This document shows positions 34,893 through 44,354 of a stretch of 64,000 bases of DNA, piece after piece; within the stretch, counting starts at the first letter, position 1; every line of letters begins with the position of its first letter. The stretch comes from Clostridiaceae bacterium (GTDB taxonomy: Bacteria > Bacillota > Clostridia > Lachnospirales > Lachnospiraceae). The stretch covers positions 63,043 through 127,042 of the forward strand of contig CAJTGE010000003.1 of the NCBI GenBank assembly GCA_910575795.1. Reading direction: 5' to 3'. A program made the position numbers and the translations under genes. The notes under the pieces were generated by a model. It saw only the letters and a list, made by a program, of their open reading frames with translations. It had not been told where the DNA came from and did no database searches.

Positions 34893-35162
34893 TTATTCTC
34901 CTTCCGTAATTTTTTTGACTTCCGCTTCCGAAAGTGCTTCGATCTTGTCGTAGGCGACCGCTTCGACCGTCCCTTCGGTGTCGATTGCGGTTTTAGCTTT
35001 CACAATGTCAGAAAGCGGAACGATTAACTGTTTCACAATGGGCTTCTTCCTGGCCAGCTTTTCAAGCCTTTTGGGGATTCCGCCACTAAAAACGGCGCCG
35101 TATTTCACGACGCCGCGGATCGTAGGCCCTAAGTACATAACGGGCGATTCACTTTTAGTCAT
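34893..35162 (-). CDS. Small phage protein before the sheath gene
   Basis: 89 residues, basic centre (PKRLEKLARKKPIVKQLIVP) and acidic helical C-terminus. Small proteins at this place in P2-like clostridial phages are of unknown function. Overlaps the next upstream gene by eight bases. Confidence 0.6.
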   Translation of the reverse strand: MTKSESPVMYLGPTIRGVVKYGAVFSGGIPKRLEKLARKKPIVKQLIVPLSDIVKAKTAIDTEGTVEAVAYDKIEALSEAEVKKITEGE

Positions 35163-35625
35163 ATTCTGTTTCCTCGATTTCTGGTTTTTCTAACGTCCAT
35201 AATGTAGACATACCGCCGATAAACTTCGGATATGTGTCTTCTTCCTGGAATTTTTTCGTGAGTGGAAAGGCGATTCTGTACCGGCCATTAACAAGGCGTT
35301 TTTCCAGGAAGCGCTTTGAAAGACGGTTCAAAACGTTTGCAATATCAAAGTGGCCTTGTTTGTTCGGGTTTTTATCGTTTATGCCGACAAGGAAATAAAT
35401 CGAACATATCAGATCATCATCTTCCCCGTTGATCTGTTCTTCGTCCATGCATACCAGGACATAGGGGAAATGTTCATCGTCATTTTTCCCTTTCTTCGCC
35501 GGTAAGTTCTGCGGATAGACATTGAATTTGATATATTCCCCGTCGTTATTGACCGAAGTATAATTTTTCAATTCTTCCTTCACTTCTTCGACAAGCGCCT
35601 TTTGAAGAAGAACGTCCGTCTGCAA
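35155..35625 (-). CDS. Tail terminator/completion-type protein
   Basis: 156 residues. Alpha-beta composition (FPYVLVCMDEEQINGEDDDL, then DIANVLNRLSKRFLEKRLVN) fits the small tail completion proteins that cap the tube; assigned largely by position. Confidence 0.6.
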   Translation of the reverse strand: MQTDVLLQKALVEEVKEELKNYTSVNNDGEYIKFNVYPQNLPAKKGKNDDEHFPYVLVCMDEEQINGEDDDLICSIYFLVGINDKNPNKQGHFDIANVLNRLSKRFLEKRLVNGRYRIAFPLTKKFQEEDTYPKFIGGMSTLWTLEKPEIEETEYD

Positions 35626-35632
35626 GGTTCAA

Positions 35633-36220
35633 TCACCCCTTCCGTAAAATATTATTGATTTCCGCGTCGATTCTCTTTTGAAGCGTTTCAGACGCTTCTT
35701 TGTTGATTTTAGACATAATGTCTTCATTCTTCACAATCTGCGGAACCGACGGGCCGTAAAGCTGTTTTATCGGAAGACTTTTTCCGTTTTTCCTGGTAAA
35801 CACTCCGACGTGTCCCGATTTCATCACGGCGACAAAAGACTTCGGATCTCCGTCAAGCGGTTTTATTCCGCCGTCCTTTTTAACCCCGGCTTTATACACC
35901 CTGGGCGAACGTGATTTTCCGCGGTATCTTACCGGCGTTTTCGGTGATACTTTGTACTTTGACAGTTCTATTCCGCCGCCGGCGGAAATTGCCGCGGCTT
36001 TCAGGCTCCCTTTCGACGCTTTTGTGATTCTCACAGTTTTTTTTACATCAGAACTTGAAATATAATATAGCTGGGAAGTTTCCTTCCCCATGTTCTTTTT
36101 CACGTTCTGAATCGCCCGATTGATCGCCCTGGATAATACAAGCGGCGTTTTGCTTTTAAAATTCCCCAGCCGCTTTTGTACTTCTTCAACGCTTGTAACC
36201 TTGATTTCGGAATAAATCAA
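35633..36220 (-). CDS. Minor tail protein Z-like
   Basis: 195 residues, basic (VLSRAINRAIQNVKKNMGKE at about 28-47), the pattern of lambda gpZ/HK97 gp10 family proteins involved in head-tail joining. Its start overlaps the upstream gene by four bases. Confidence 0.7.
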   Translation of the reverse strand: MIYSEIKVTSVEEVQKRLGNFKSKTPLVLSRAINRAIQNVKKNMGKETSQLYYISSSDVKKTVRITKASKGSLKAAAISAGGGIELSKYKVSPKTPVRYRGKSRSPRVYKAGVKKDGGIKPLDGDPKSFVAVMKSGHVGVFTRKNGKSLPIKQLYGPSVPQIVKNEDIMSKINKEASETLQKRIDAEINNILRKG

Positions 36221-36543
36221 CTTTCATTCCCCCTCAAAATAATAGTATAGCCGCCGAAGTCTTCCAGAATGTTTCCGATCGGATATGATTCACCGTCAAA
36301 GTCTATGATCTGCCCGATAACCGGTTCGGAATCCAGATACTTTTTCAGGATAAAAAATAGTTTTGCGTCTTCAAATATTCCGTCAGAATCAGCATTTTTC
36401 CCCAGGTTCAGCGCTAAAAGCGTGTCGTTATCAACAACAACCGGTACTTCTTTCCCGTCTATGTTGTGTAACTCGGCGAACTCATTCATGTTAAAGAATG
36501 TACTGTCAAAATCCTTTTCTAACTGATCTTTGAATGAACGCAT
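36217..36543 (-). CDS. Head-tail joining protein (FII-like)
   Basis: 108 residues. Beta-rich C-terminus around IGQIIDFDGESYPIGNILED fits small head-tail connector proteins found between head genes and gpZ. Assigned by context and length. Confidence 0.6.
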   Translation of the reverse strand: MRSFKDQLEKDFDSTFFNMNEFAELHNIDGKEVPVVVDNDTLLALNLGKNADSDGIFEDAKLFFILKKYLDSEPVIGQIIDFDGESYPIGNILEDFGGYTIILRGNES

Positions 36544-36544
36544 T

Positions 36545-36970
36545 TCAAACGCCCTCGCCTTCTCCGTCTTCCTGGTTTTCCCCGGCTTCCTGGCCGTCTT
36601 CTCTCTCTCCGATCTGTTCTTCCTGGTAGTTGATGATTTCTTCCTGAAGGATCTTGACGCTTTTTTCCTTCCATTCTCCTAGGTCATAGCCGATAGACGC
36701 GGCATAGGCGACCAGATCTTTTTTTGTTCGGATCTTCCTGATTTCGTCTTCACTCTTTACCGCGCCGGGATCCATTTCGTCGAAGCCTTCAAATCCTTCG
36801 TCGTCTTCGTCTTCATCGGTAACGACTTCCGGAACGTCTGCCAGTTCGACGAACTTCTTTTCTTTCAGGAACGCCAGATCAACCGAAGAAATATCGGCCG
36901 GAAGGATAGAACCCGGCCGATACTCTTTTCCATTTGTCATAACGGTAACTTTTGCTTTATATGCCGCCAT
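36545..36970 (-). CDS. Head-tail connector region protein
   Basis: 141 residues. N-terminal 50 residues resemble a small beta fold (YRPGSILPADISSVDLAFLK), the middle is a long acidic stretch, and the C-terminus is a helical SAP-like segment (KKDLVAYAASIGYDLGEWKE). Function uncertain; position directly after the capsid gene suggests connector or decoration. Confidence 0.55.
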   Translation of the reverse strand: MAAYKAKVTVMTNGKEYRPGSILPADISSVDLAFLKEKKFVELADVPEVVTDEDEDDEGFEGFDEMDPGAVKSEDEIRKIRTKKDLVAYAASIGYDLGEWKEKSVKILQEEIINYQEEQIGEREDGQEAGENQEDGEGEGV

Positions 36971-36973
36971 AAA

Positions 36974-38008
36974 TTAAGCCCCCTTTCTCGCATAAATAAC
37001 AACCCAGGAAGCCACGTCAAACGGGCGCGGAAGCGGCCGGGAAGTAAGGCGAAGTTTTTCCACTTCGTCGTTTTCGTCCGCCCATTTCTTCGGGACAAGT
37101 TTTCCTTCGTAACTCTGCCACTTTTTATCTTCCATCTGCGTAACAAGGCCATATTCGATCTGGCCTTCTCCCGTGGAATGTCCCATAAGAACGGTTCCTT
37201 CTGGGATCATCGCTTCTTCTTCGCCTTCATCATTCAGGAACCATTCATCATAACTATAAATATCAAGATCCAGTTCTGCGATTCTCCCGTAAAACGTCAG
37301 GGCCGGATCAATGACGCGCGGTTCGATCACAATGTTTTTATACTTCAACATATTCATAGCTTTTTCGATGAACGGATTCGTGGTAAAATCTTCTATAACA
37401 TCAGAAGAAAAAACCATAATGTCGGGCGCTCTTCCGGTGTCCTTAATGATCCGTTTCCGAAGTTTCCGAAGAAGAATCATAGGATCCACCGCGGCAATCG
37501 TCCACTGTTCATCAGCCGCCAGGACGACAATATTATCAAAACCAAAGTCGATCTGAACGTCAACGCCTTCTTCTTCGTCCACGACGTCGATTTTTCCTTC
37601 AAAAAGAATCTGCCGGCACATCCACTCTTTTCTTCTGGCGATAGATTCTTCCAGGTCTGTCATATCCTTCGCCAAAAGTTCGTTTTCGCGTTCTTCCGGC
37701 GTCCTCTGCGAATAGATATTTTCTCCGATCGCGCGTTTGGTAATATCGTCGATTGTCAGCACTCTTTCCGGCGCGATCTTCGGCGTAGTGAACTGATTCG
37801 TCCTGAATCCCTGGCGCGTGATAACCTTTCCGCCTTTTCTGGGACTTACAAAAGGCGCCATGATTCTTTTCCCTTTGCGGACGTCAAATTCCACCTTTTC
37901 GGTTATGTGCGTCTGTTCGCCAGGGAAAAAGGTTTTCTGTAAAAAAGTTCTTACGGGCGGCGTCTGATCGATCGCTTCCATCATTTCACGTGTTGTTAAG
38001 TCAGGCAT
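36974..38008 (-). CDS. Major capsid protein E-like
   Basis: 344 residues, matching lambda gpE-type major capsid proteins (FLQKTFFPGEQTHITEKVEF, later RAIGENIYSQRTPEERENEL and LIFEGKI-like segment). Order protease, decoration, capsid is as in lambda. Confidence 0.92.
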   Translation of the reverse strand: MPDLTTREMMEAIDQTPPVRTFLQKTFFPGEQTHITEKVEFDVRKGKRIMAPFVSPRKGGKVITRQGFRTNQFTTPKIAPERVLTIDDITKRAIGENIYSQRTPEERENELLAKDMTDLEESIARRKEWMCRQILFEGKIDVVDEEEGVDVQIDFGFDNIVVLAADEQWTIAAVDPMILLRKLRKRIIKDTGRAPDIMVFSSDVIEDFTTNPFIEKAMNMLKYKNIVIEPRVIDPALTFYGRIAELDLDIYSYDEWFLNDEGEEEAMIPEGTVLMGHSTGEGQIEYGLVTQMEDKKWQSYEGKLVPKKWADENDEVEKLRLTSRPLPRPFDVASWVVIYARKGA

Positions 38009-38023
38009 TTTAAAACCCCCTTT

Positions 38024-38401
38024 TTATTCATATTTCTGGACGTTACGAAGGAACAAAGAAACGGCCTTCATATCGTCTTCGTAAGTGTCAACAGTTGCAC
38101 CTTCCGCAACGATCACCGCGGCGCGGTTAAAATTCCCCGTCTGATAGCACACGGCCGGGATATTGTCGCCGGCGGCGTCGGCTCCGGTGTCGGTATCGTC
38201 CGTAAGGATTCCGAAGATCTTCCCTTCAATATCTGCCGTCCCGGCAAGATAGCCGGCTTTTTCAGACTTGACAATCAGGGATCCGCGCTTCAAAACGCCC
38301 TGGCCGGCTTTCAACCCGATCCCCTCTTTCAGAATCGAGAAATCTTCGGAAGTAATTAAGGAATCCGGCGTAAACTCTCCGATCTGCTCAAACATTTTCA
38401 T
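38024..38401 (-). CDS. Head decoration protein D-like
   Basis: 125 residues. TADIEGKIFGILTDDTDTGA and YQTGNFNRAAVIVAEGATVD are characteristic of gpD-like head decoration proteins that stabilise the expanded capsid. Confidence 0.85.
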   Translation of the reverse strand: MKMFEQIGEFTPDSLITSEDFSILKEGIGLKAGQGVLKRGSLIVKSEKAGYLAGTADIEGKIFGILTDDTDTGADAAGDNIPAVCYQTGNFNRAAVIVAEGATVDTYEDDMKAVSLFLRNVQKYE

Positions 38402-38823
38402 TCTCTTTTCCCCCTTCTTTTATCTTTTCCAAGAAACGAAGCGAAATTATTGACTTTTGCTTCGCTCTCCGCTTTTTTGTCTTCTTCTCCGCCGGCTCCG
38501 GCGTTCGGCGTAGTCCCGACAGAAGAAGCGCCGGAATTTGCCAGATCATCGACTATATTATTTAACGTCTGCTGTCCGGCCTTGTTGTTTGCCTTCATCT
38601 GGGCCAGCGCAAGATCAGCGGCGGAAATCGGTTCATCATACTTCGCCCGTGTCAGCACATCGCCAGGAATCCCGGACGCGATTTCGTCAATCGCTTTCAG
38701 GCGTTCCCGTTCCGCTTTCACCGCGTCTGCCACAATCTGATTGATAAAATCAGGATAGACGCTTCTTAAATGCGCGGCGTCAGTAATAACCGGCGTCGTG
38801 TTTTTGGTTGATTCTTCACCCAT
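38398..38823 (-). CDS. Nested scaffold protein (internal start in protease gene)
   Basis: An internal ATG at 38823 follows AAAGGAAATGAAAAC in the same frame as the protease gene. It would give a 141-residue helical, Ala/Glu-rich protein that begins MGEESTKNTTPV, like lambda Nu3, the scaffold encoded within gene C. Direct evidence is the ribosome site and domain boundary; expression is inferred. Confidence 0.65.
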   Translation of the reverse strand: MGEESTKNTTPVITDAAHLRSVYPDFINQIVADAVKAERERLKAIDEIASGIPGDVLTRAKYDEPISAADLALAQMKANNKAGQQTLNNIVDDLANSGASSVGTTPNAGAGGEEDKKAESEAKVNNFASFLGKDKRRGKRE

Positions 38824-39627
38824 GTTTTCATTTCCTTTCTTCGTTGTTTTATTTGAAAAAGTTCCTCTGTCTTTCGGCGGCGTTATCGAAAGATCCTGAA
38901 CCTTTTTCCGAATGTTTTCAGGGACGGAAGTTTCCAGATAGTTTTTAAAATTATAAGAAACATCGTCCGTTATTGAACGGTCAGAAAATCCGTTGTCCTG
39001 GAATCCGGTTTCTATCACTTCATCGCAAAAACCGGCGTCAACTGCTTCCTGGCCCACATACCATGATTCAGCGTCCATTAACTGATTGATTTCTTCTTCC
39101 GTTTTATCAAGACGATCCATATATGCGGTTACTATGCTTTTCTTTACTTTGTCCGTTGCTTCCACTAATTTCATAAGTTCTTCCGATGTATAGGAACCGC
39201 GAAGAACCGTCGCCGGATCATGTACCATAAGGATCGCATTTTTAGCAATCTTTCTATTTTTACAAGCCATCAAAATAACCGTTGCGGCACTGGCGCAAAC
39301 CCCGATAATTGTCCCGGTGATCGTTGCTTTATTAAGAATCAGCGCGTTATATATTGCATTTGCCGCGAAAACATCACCTCCGCCGGACTGGATCAGCACG
39401 TTTATATTTTTCTTTTCTCCTAATCCGTTTAGATCGGCGATAAAATTTCGATATGTAACACAATCTTCATTCCACCAACTTTCTTCACTGGATATTTCGC
39501 CGAAAAGCTGTAATTCTGCCGTTTCATCGTCTTTATTGATGAAATTCCAGAATTTATTGATCCTCTGATTCTTCGGCGCCGTCGGTGTCGCCGTCTGATT
39601 CAGGATCCTTGTCTTCTTCTCCTTCAT
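38398..39627 (-). CDS. ClpP-type prohead protease with scaffold tail
   Basis: About 409 residues from the ATG at 39627. ClpP-like fold: substrate-binding SGGGDVFAANAIYNA, nucleophile Ser in IGVCASAATVILMA, catalytic His in ILMVHDPA, and an Asp further on. Residues after about 240 form a low-complexity linker and a helical scaffold domain, as in lambda gpC. It overlaps the portal gene by 74 bases. Confidence 0.88.
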   Translation of the reverse strand: MKEKKTRILNQTATPTAPKNQRINKFWNFINKDDETAELQLFGEISSEESWWNEDCVTYRNFIADLNGLGEKKNINVLIQSGGGDVFAANAIYNALILNKATITGTIIGVCASAATVILMACKNRKIAKNAILMVHDPATVLRGSYTSEELMKLVEATDKVKKSIVTAYMDRLDKTEEEINQLMDAESWYVGQEAVDAGFCDEVIETGFQDNGFSDRSITDDVSYNFKNYLETSVPENIRKKVQDLSITPPKDRGTFSNKTTKKGNENMGEESTKNTTPVITDAAHLRSVYPDFINQIVADAVKAERERLKAIDEIASGIPGDVLTRAKYDEPISAADLALAQMKANNKAGQQTLNNIVDDLANSGASSVGTTPNAGAGGEEDKKAESEAKVNNFASFLGKDKRRGKRE

Positions 39628-41242
39628 CGGGTTTTTCACTCTCCTTTTCCTTGTTTTCTTCCGCGCTCCCAGGCGGCGCGGCGGCCGAAACAAGTCCGGC
39701 TTCTTTCATCAACTGATTTTCCCTGGCAAGCTGGGCGACGTTCGCGTCAAAATCCGTCCCCGTCATTTCGATAGATTCGCGCTGGCGCGTTGATACTCCG
39801 ATCGCGATTCTCTTTTCTGCCGCGGTTGCTTCCTTTACCGGATCCAGCATACCAGGCGCCGGCCCGTTCCACTGGGCGCGGCAATATGCTTTCTTAATCG
39901 CCGGATCTAAAAAAAATCCAGGCGCCTTAATTCTTCCATTTGCGATCGCTTCCGTCAAAAATATTTCATAAATCGGTTGACAGAAATCAGCGGCCAGCCA
40001 TTTTCTTTTCATTCTGAAAGCCTTCCACGCTTCCAGAAGGGCGGCGCGTGACGCCGAATAACTGGAATTGAACGATTTTATCAGTAATTCGACCGGTATT
40101 TCCAGCGCGGCGCCGACATACTTTGCAAGCGCTGTCGTGAAGGCGTCAAAATTGCTTGAAGGCCGCTTTGAATCTGCAATATCAATCTTTTCCCCAGGCT
40201 TTAAGACATTAACCATTCCAGGGCCTAATTCATAGTTAAGATCATCATCAGAAACGCGGTCTTCGTCGTCCAGAACCCCGGTAAATCCCACTTCGCCGGT
40301 GTTTCCTTCGGAAGTAATGAAGACAGTAAAAAAACCGTTGATAACGGCCGCCATCATTTCGGCTTCACCGTATCTTGTAAGCTGTTTTAATGATTCAATC
40401 ACCGGCGCCAGATACGGAACCCCTCTGTATTGTTCCGCGCGTTCCGCTTCAAAAATCATTAAGACGTTCGGCGTTCCCGTCTTATCCCCGAAGGCTTTCA
40501 CCCTCTGCCACTTTTTCGCCGCCCGAAGCTGGCTGTTCGGATAGGTAGAACAAATATGATACGCGACCACGCGCCCGGCGTCCGTCACTTCAACGCCGTT
40601 AAATATCCGGTTCCCCGTCGTGCTTTCCGTCGCGTACAGATTGACCGCCGTTCCGCTTGTGTGCGGCGTTGATACGCGGTCAGCTTCTATCAGGTGGACG
40701 CGCAAGCCATAAGGGAACGCCGGCGTCGGCCGTTCATACTCCACAAGGGCGCAAGCGTCGCCATTCATCAGCCAGGACAGACACGCGACTTGCTGGATCT
40801 CATAAAAATTATTAACCCGTGTTGAATCACAAAATTTTGAATCCGCCCATAACTCAAATTCGCGTTCCGTGTTGCGTTGCCACTCTGCCGCCGCTTCTGG
40901 CGTCATTCTCAGGAAGGCCGCGTCGATTGTGCTTTTCAGCCGCAACCCTTCACCGACAATATTTGTTCGATTCGTCTTTATTGCCGATACTGCAAGCGGC
41001 GCCGACATATAAAGACTTCTGGATCTCTGCCGAAGGATCGGAATATTCCGGTCTATGTCTTCTTGTGGGGATTTACTCGACGCCAGCCAGCCACGCATGG
41101 AATTTTTATTCCTGGACGCGCCGCTTTCATCATACCCGGAATTTTTAAATGACCGGATCAGTTCCAGCTTGATTCGGTCATTTTGACGTCGTAAGGCGGC
41201 CGAAGGATTGACGGCTTCGACAAACTTGTCTATGATATTCAA
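39554..41242 (-). CDS. Portal protein (lambda gpB family)
   Basis: 562 residues. RSRSLYMSAPLAVSAIKTNR and GAALEIPVELLIKSFNSSYS are strong lambda-portal signatures. Forms the 12-mer DNA channel. C-terminal 60 residues are very acidic. Confidence 0.92.
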   Translation of the reverse strand: MNIIDKFVEAVNPSAALRRQNDRIKLELIRSFKNSGYDESGASRNKNSMRGWLASSKSPQEDIDRNIPILRQRSRSLYMSAPLAVSAIKTNRTNIVGEGLRLKSTIDAAFLRMTPEAAAEWQRNTEREFELWADSKFCDSTRVNNFYEIQQVACLSWLMNGDACALVEYERPTPAFPYGLRVHLIEADRVSTPHTSGTAVNLYATESTTGNRIFNGVEVTDAGRVVAYHICSTYPNSQLRAAKKWQRVKAFGDKTGTPNVLMIFEAERAEQYRGVPYLAPVIESLKQLTRYGEAEMMAAVINGFFTVFITSEGNTGEVGFTGVLDDEDRVSDDDLNYELGPGMVNVLKPGEKIDIADSKRPSSNFDAFTTALAKYVGAALEIPVELLIKSFNSSYSASRAALLEAWKAFRMKRKWLAADFCQPIYEIFLTEAIANGRIKAPGFFLDPAIKKAYCRAQWNGPAPGMLDPVKEATAAEKRIAIGVSTRQRESIEMTGTDFDANVAQLARENQLMKEAGLVSAAAPPGSAEENKEKESEKPDEGEEDKDPESDGDTDGAEESEDQ

Positions 41243-41259
41243 TTTTCTTCACCGCCTTT

Positions 41260-41496
41260 CTAAATGTCACGCGGAAGAAATCGCGCCGCCTTGTTTTTTC
41301 CGCCGGTACTTTCCAGCGCTTCGATCTGCCCTTCCAGTTCCTTAATTGCCGCCCGTATGGTAGACAAATCGGCCCGTTTCAGGCTCTTTGTTCCGATCGT
41401 GTATTCCTGATTCAGAAGGACGGCTTCTTCGGCTTCATAATACATTTCAAGCCGCTTTTTATATCTTTCCAGGCGTTCTTTCTGCAATTTTCCCAT
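41260..41496 (-). CDS. gpW-like small head protein
   Basis: 78 residues, helical (LERYKKRLEMYYEAEEAVLL, then RAAIKELEGQIEALEST). The position between terminase and portal and its length fit head-tail joining gpW or the DUF6148-like family. Confidence 0.65.
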   Translation of the reverse strand: MGKLQKERLERYKKRLEMYYEAEEAVLLNQEYTIGTKSLKRADLSTIRAAIKELEGQIEALESTGGKNKAARFLPRDI

Positions 41497-41508
41497 ATTA
41501 TCACCGCC

Positions 41509-43434
41509 TTATAGTTGAACTCCGCGGCTTACTGCCCCGGTTTTTCTTTTCTTCCCGGTCTTCGCCGGCGCTTTTTTCATGTAATTTATCCCGGCTTTTA
41601 CCTTCTTTTCCAGGATTTCAAAGTTCGGACGAAGGATTTCCGCCGCGGCCGTCGAATAATTCCGAAGATCCAGCGGTTCGTTTCTGGTTCCAGCCTTCTT
41701 TTTCCACTTAATCACGGGCCGCCCGTCCTTCAATTCAACGACGCGCTGTTCGCTGTTTAGCCCCTTGATATAAGTTTCGTTATATCCCAATTCGGAATTG
41801 CTCGGAAAGTGGCAATATCCAGGGCCTTCTTCTTCGATTTTTAACCGCGTCATAAGAATTTCTTTTCCTGAATCCACGCCCAGGATAAAGATTTTCACTT
41901 TGTATTCATTATTCTTTGAAACTTTATGTATTAAAGGAATCCCAGGGCCGCCCATTCCCTTTATACCGTAAATTTTTTTATTCTTCGCTTCCATTTTTTT
42001 CAGCCACTTATAACATTCCGTCGTATAGTGGCCGCCGGTATCTATGCAAGTACAAGCAATCAGAAGGCCGGAACCGGACGCAAAGTATAATTCCCGGTCA
42101 AGGTATTCTTCTAGTTTGTCCCAGGTTTCGTCTTTTTCCATATCGCCGAAAATCTTATCATACCGGACGCCCCACGATTCATAACCACGGCCCCAGCCGG
42201 TTATTTCTATCTCGAAGCGATCGTCCTGAACGTCAACGCCGGCCGTCAGAAGAAGAACGCCGTCGGGGATCTCCGCTTCGTATTTTTCGCGGCGGCCTAT
42301 CAATGAATCATCGTCCGCGCTGGCTCCGCGTTCTTCCCATGTTTCGCCAAGCGTGGTATTGATCCACGTTTTCATTTTGTTAATATCGCCGTTTACCTTT
42401 AGTTCATGCTGGGCTTCCTTAAATTCCCGGATAATTTCTTCCCAGTGTTTCCAGGGCGACGCTAATTCGTTCAGGTGAAAAGAACGCTTCCGGCGGCGCT
42501 CCGGGAATTTTGCGATATATTTCCCGGTCTGCTGTTTCCAGTCAATTTCCGGGATATGTTCGCCGCAAAATTTACATTCCATTGTCACATCTGAAAAGTG
42601 GATCCGCGGCCATTCATACGGTTGATACTTTCCGCATACCGGACAAGGAACACACCATTCTTCTTGTGAACCTGATTCAAATTCTTTTTCAACCTGGCTT
42701 ATTCCTTTGATCGTCGGCGTCGATACTTTTATCTTCTTCCGGTTCCAGAAGGCCGTTGTCCTCTTTTCAACAAGTTTTATCGGATTTCCTTCGCTTCCGG
42801 CGCTGGCCGGATAGCGGTCTATTTCGTCCATAAGCACGATTCGGACGGGCCTTGACGCAAGGCTTGACGGCGAATTTGCGCCGGCAAGCGTTATATGACC
42901 GCCAGGAAATGTCTTGTGAAGAATCGTATTCCCGGAAGTGCGCGACTTTACGTCCCGGACTTTCCCGTTCAATGACGGCGTGTCGCGGATCATCGGCGAC
43001 AACCTATCTTTTGAAAAATCTTCCGCCATCGGTTTGACTGTCGGTTGAACAACTAACATCGGCGCCGGATCATAGGCTATAAAATAACCGATGATATTCA
43101 ATATAAGTTCTGTTTTCCCCACCTGGGCCGAAGACATTATCACGATTTCTTCACATTCTGGATCGTTTATCGCGTCCATGATTTCGCGTTGATACGGCGC
43201 CCGGTCAGTGTTCCATTGTCCCGGTTCTGCCGAAGATTCAGCGGACAATTTTCGATAACGATCCGCCCATTGACTAACCGTCAGAATCGGCGGCGGCGCA
43301 ACTACTTTTGCAATATCCCGGAATAGTTTAATTGTTTTGTAGTCTATTCCTAAATCTTTATGACGCTTTTTCACGACGACGGTATCAGGGGAAACAAGCG
43401 GCGATTCTTCCACCGTAATTTTTTTATTCCTCAT
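41509..43434 (-). CDS. Terminase large subunit (GpA type)
   Basis: 641 residues. ATPase Walker-like segment SSAQVGKTELILNIIGYFIA, Walker B-like IVLMDEIDRYP, zinc-binding cysteines (CPVCGKYQ and MECKFCGEH), and the nuclease domain Asp in LLTAGVDVQDDRFEIE. Packages DNA from cos-type ends as in lambda. Confidence 0.93.
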   Translation of the reverse strand: MRNKKITVEESPLVSPDTVVVKKRHKDLGIDYKTIKLFRDIAKVVAPPPILTVSQWADRYRKLSAESSAEPGQWNTDRAPYQREIMDAINDPECEEIVIMSSAQVGKTELILNIIGYFIAYDPAPMLVVQPTVKPMAEDFSKDRLSPMIRDTPSLNGKVRDVKSRTSGNTILHKTFPGGHITLAGANSPSSLASRPVRIVLMDEIDRYPASAGSEGNPIKLVEKRTTAFWNRKKIKVSTPTIKGISQVEKEFESGSQEEWCVPCPVCGKYQPYEWPRIHFSDVTMECKFCGEHIPEIDWKQQTGKYIAKFPERRRKRSFHLNELASPWKHWEEIIREFKEAQHELKVNGDINKMKTWINTTLGETWEERGASADDDSLIGRREKYEAEIPDGVLLLTAGVDVQDDRFEIEITGWGRGYESWGVRYDKIFGDMEKDETWDKLEEYLDRELYFASGSGLLIACTCIDTGGHYTTECYKWLKKMEAKNKKIYGIKGMGGPGIPLIHKVSKNNEYKVKIFILGVDSGKEILMTRLKIEEEGPGYCHFPSNSELGYNETYIKGLNSEQRVVELKDGRPVIKWKKKAGTRNEPLDLRNYSTAAAEILRPNFEILEKKVKAGINYMKKAPAKTGKKRKTGAVSRGVQL

Positions 43435-43984
43435 AATCTTCTTCCCCTTCGACGTATTCGTCGGAATAGAACGCCTTCGGATCGTAGTCCTTCAACTCAT
43501 TCAGCGCTTCGACGACTTCGTTTGTCAGCCGGTCTTTGATATAGCCAGCGTCGCGGTCTTCCAGAATCGGCGCCACCTTCGACGGGATATTCATAACCCT
43601 TGTCTTAAAGGCGGACAGCATATCGGACATAACCTTTTCGACGTCTTCCGCCTTGTGAAGTTCCCCTCTCATGGTTTGAAGTTTCAGTTCTGAAATGTGG
43701 CGCTTCACTCTTTCGTGAAGGGCCTTTTCTTCGTCAATGTCGATTTCTCCGTCTGGCCCGTCGATTGTCGCGCCTTCGGCGGCCAGCTTTAAAGACAGTA
43801 TGTAATTCTTTAGTGATTCAACAAGATTATAGCGGCCCTTTGCGGCCCGAACGATGATTCCTTCTTCTGCCATCTGGCGGACGCGGCGATCTGTCACGCC
43901 GAAGATTCCCCCCAGGACGGCCGCCGAAACGGTAAGGCTGTCAATGTCAGTAACCTTCGTTGAATCCGTGTCAGCCTTCGCCAT
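43424..43984 (-). CDS. Terminase small subunit (Nu1-like)
   Basis: 186 residues. An N-terminal winged helix (LGGIFGVTDRRVRQMAEEGI) recognises packaging sites, followed by a helical oligomerisation region. ATG after AGGAAGTGAGAGC. Overlaps the large-subunit start. Confidence 0.85.
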   Translation of the reverse strand: MAKADTDSTKVTDIDSLTVSAAVLGGIFGVTDRRVRQMAEEGIIVRAAKGRYNLVESLKNYILSLKLAAEGATIDGPDGEIDIDEEKALHERVKRHISELKLQTMRGELHKAEDVEKVMSDMLSAFKTRVMNIPSKVAPILEDRDAGYIKDRLTNEVVEALNELKDYDPKAFYSDEYVEGEEDYEE

Positions 43985-44354
43985 GCTCTCACTTCCTTTC
44001 TGGCCGGAAAAGCGGAAACGGCAACTTTTATATTTTTTTCTTTGTAGCTAGACAGATTTTGGGCTTCGCTTACCCGCAAGCCTTGTCAGGGCGCCGGAAG
44101 AACCTACCCGGCCGGCGGCGATTTTCTTACGAATGTTCGTTCGCCCTGGCGGCTCTCTCTTTGCCTTCCTTCTCTTGACATATCTTGTAATTGTGTCAAG
44201 TCGTGCCGTGACTGTTTTCTTTCAATTAAGTGCGAATGAAAGTGACATATATCATTTGTCATAGGCTCATTGTGTCAAGTACAAGGCATAAGAAAGAAAG
44301 CGCTTCCCATTCTTCGGCCCATACATAGGCGCATATACACACATAAAGACAAGG
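43985..44354. other. Non-coding region with TTGACA-type inverted repeats
   Basis: No gene seen. CTTGACA (44174-44180) and TGTCAAG (44194-44200) form a 27-bp inverted repeat; TGACA-N9-TGTCA lies at 44243-44261, and another TGTCAAG at 44273-44279. Adjacent to the tyrosine recombinase gene and upstream of the terminase operon, so it may be a recombinase core, operator, or packaging-site region. Confidence 0.5.
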
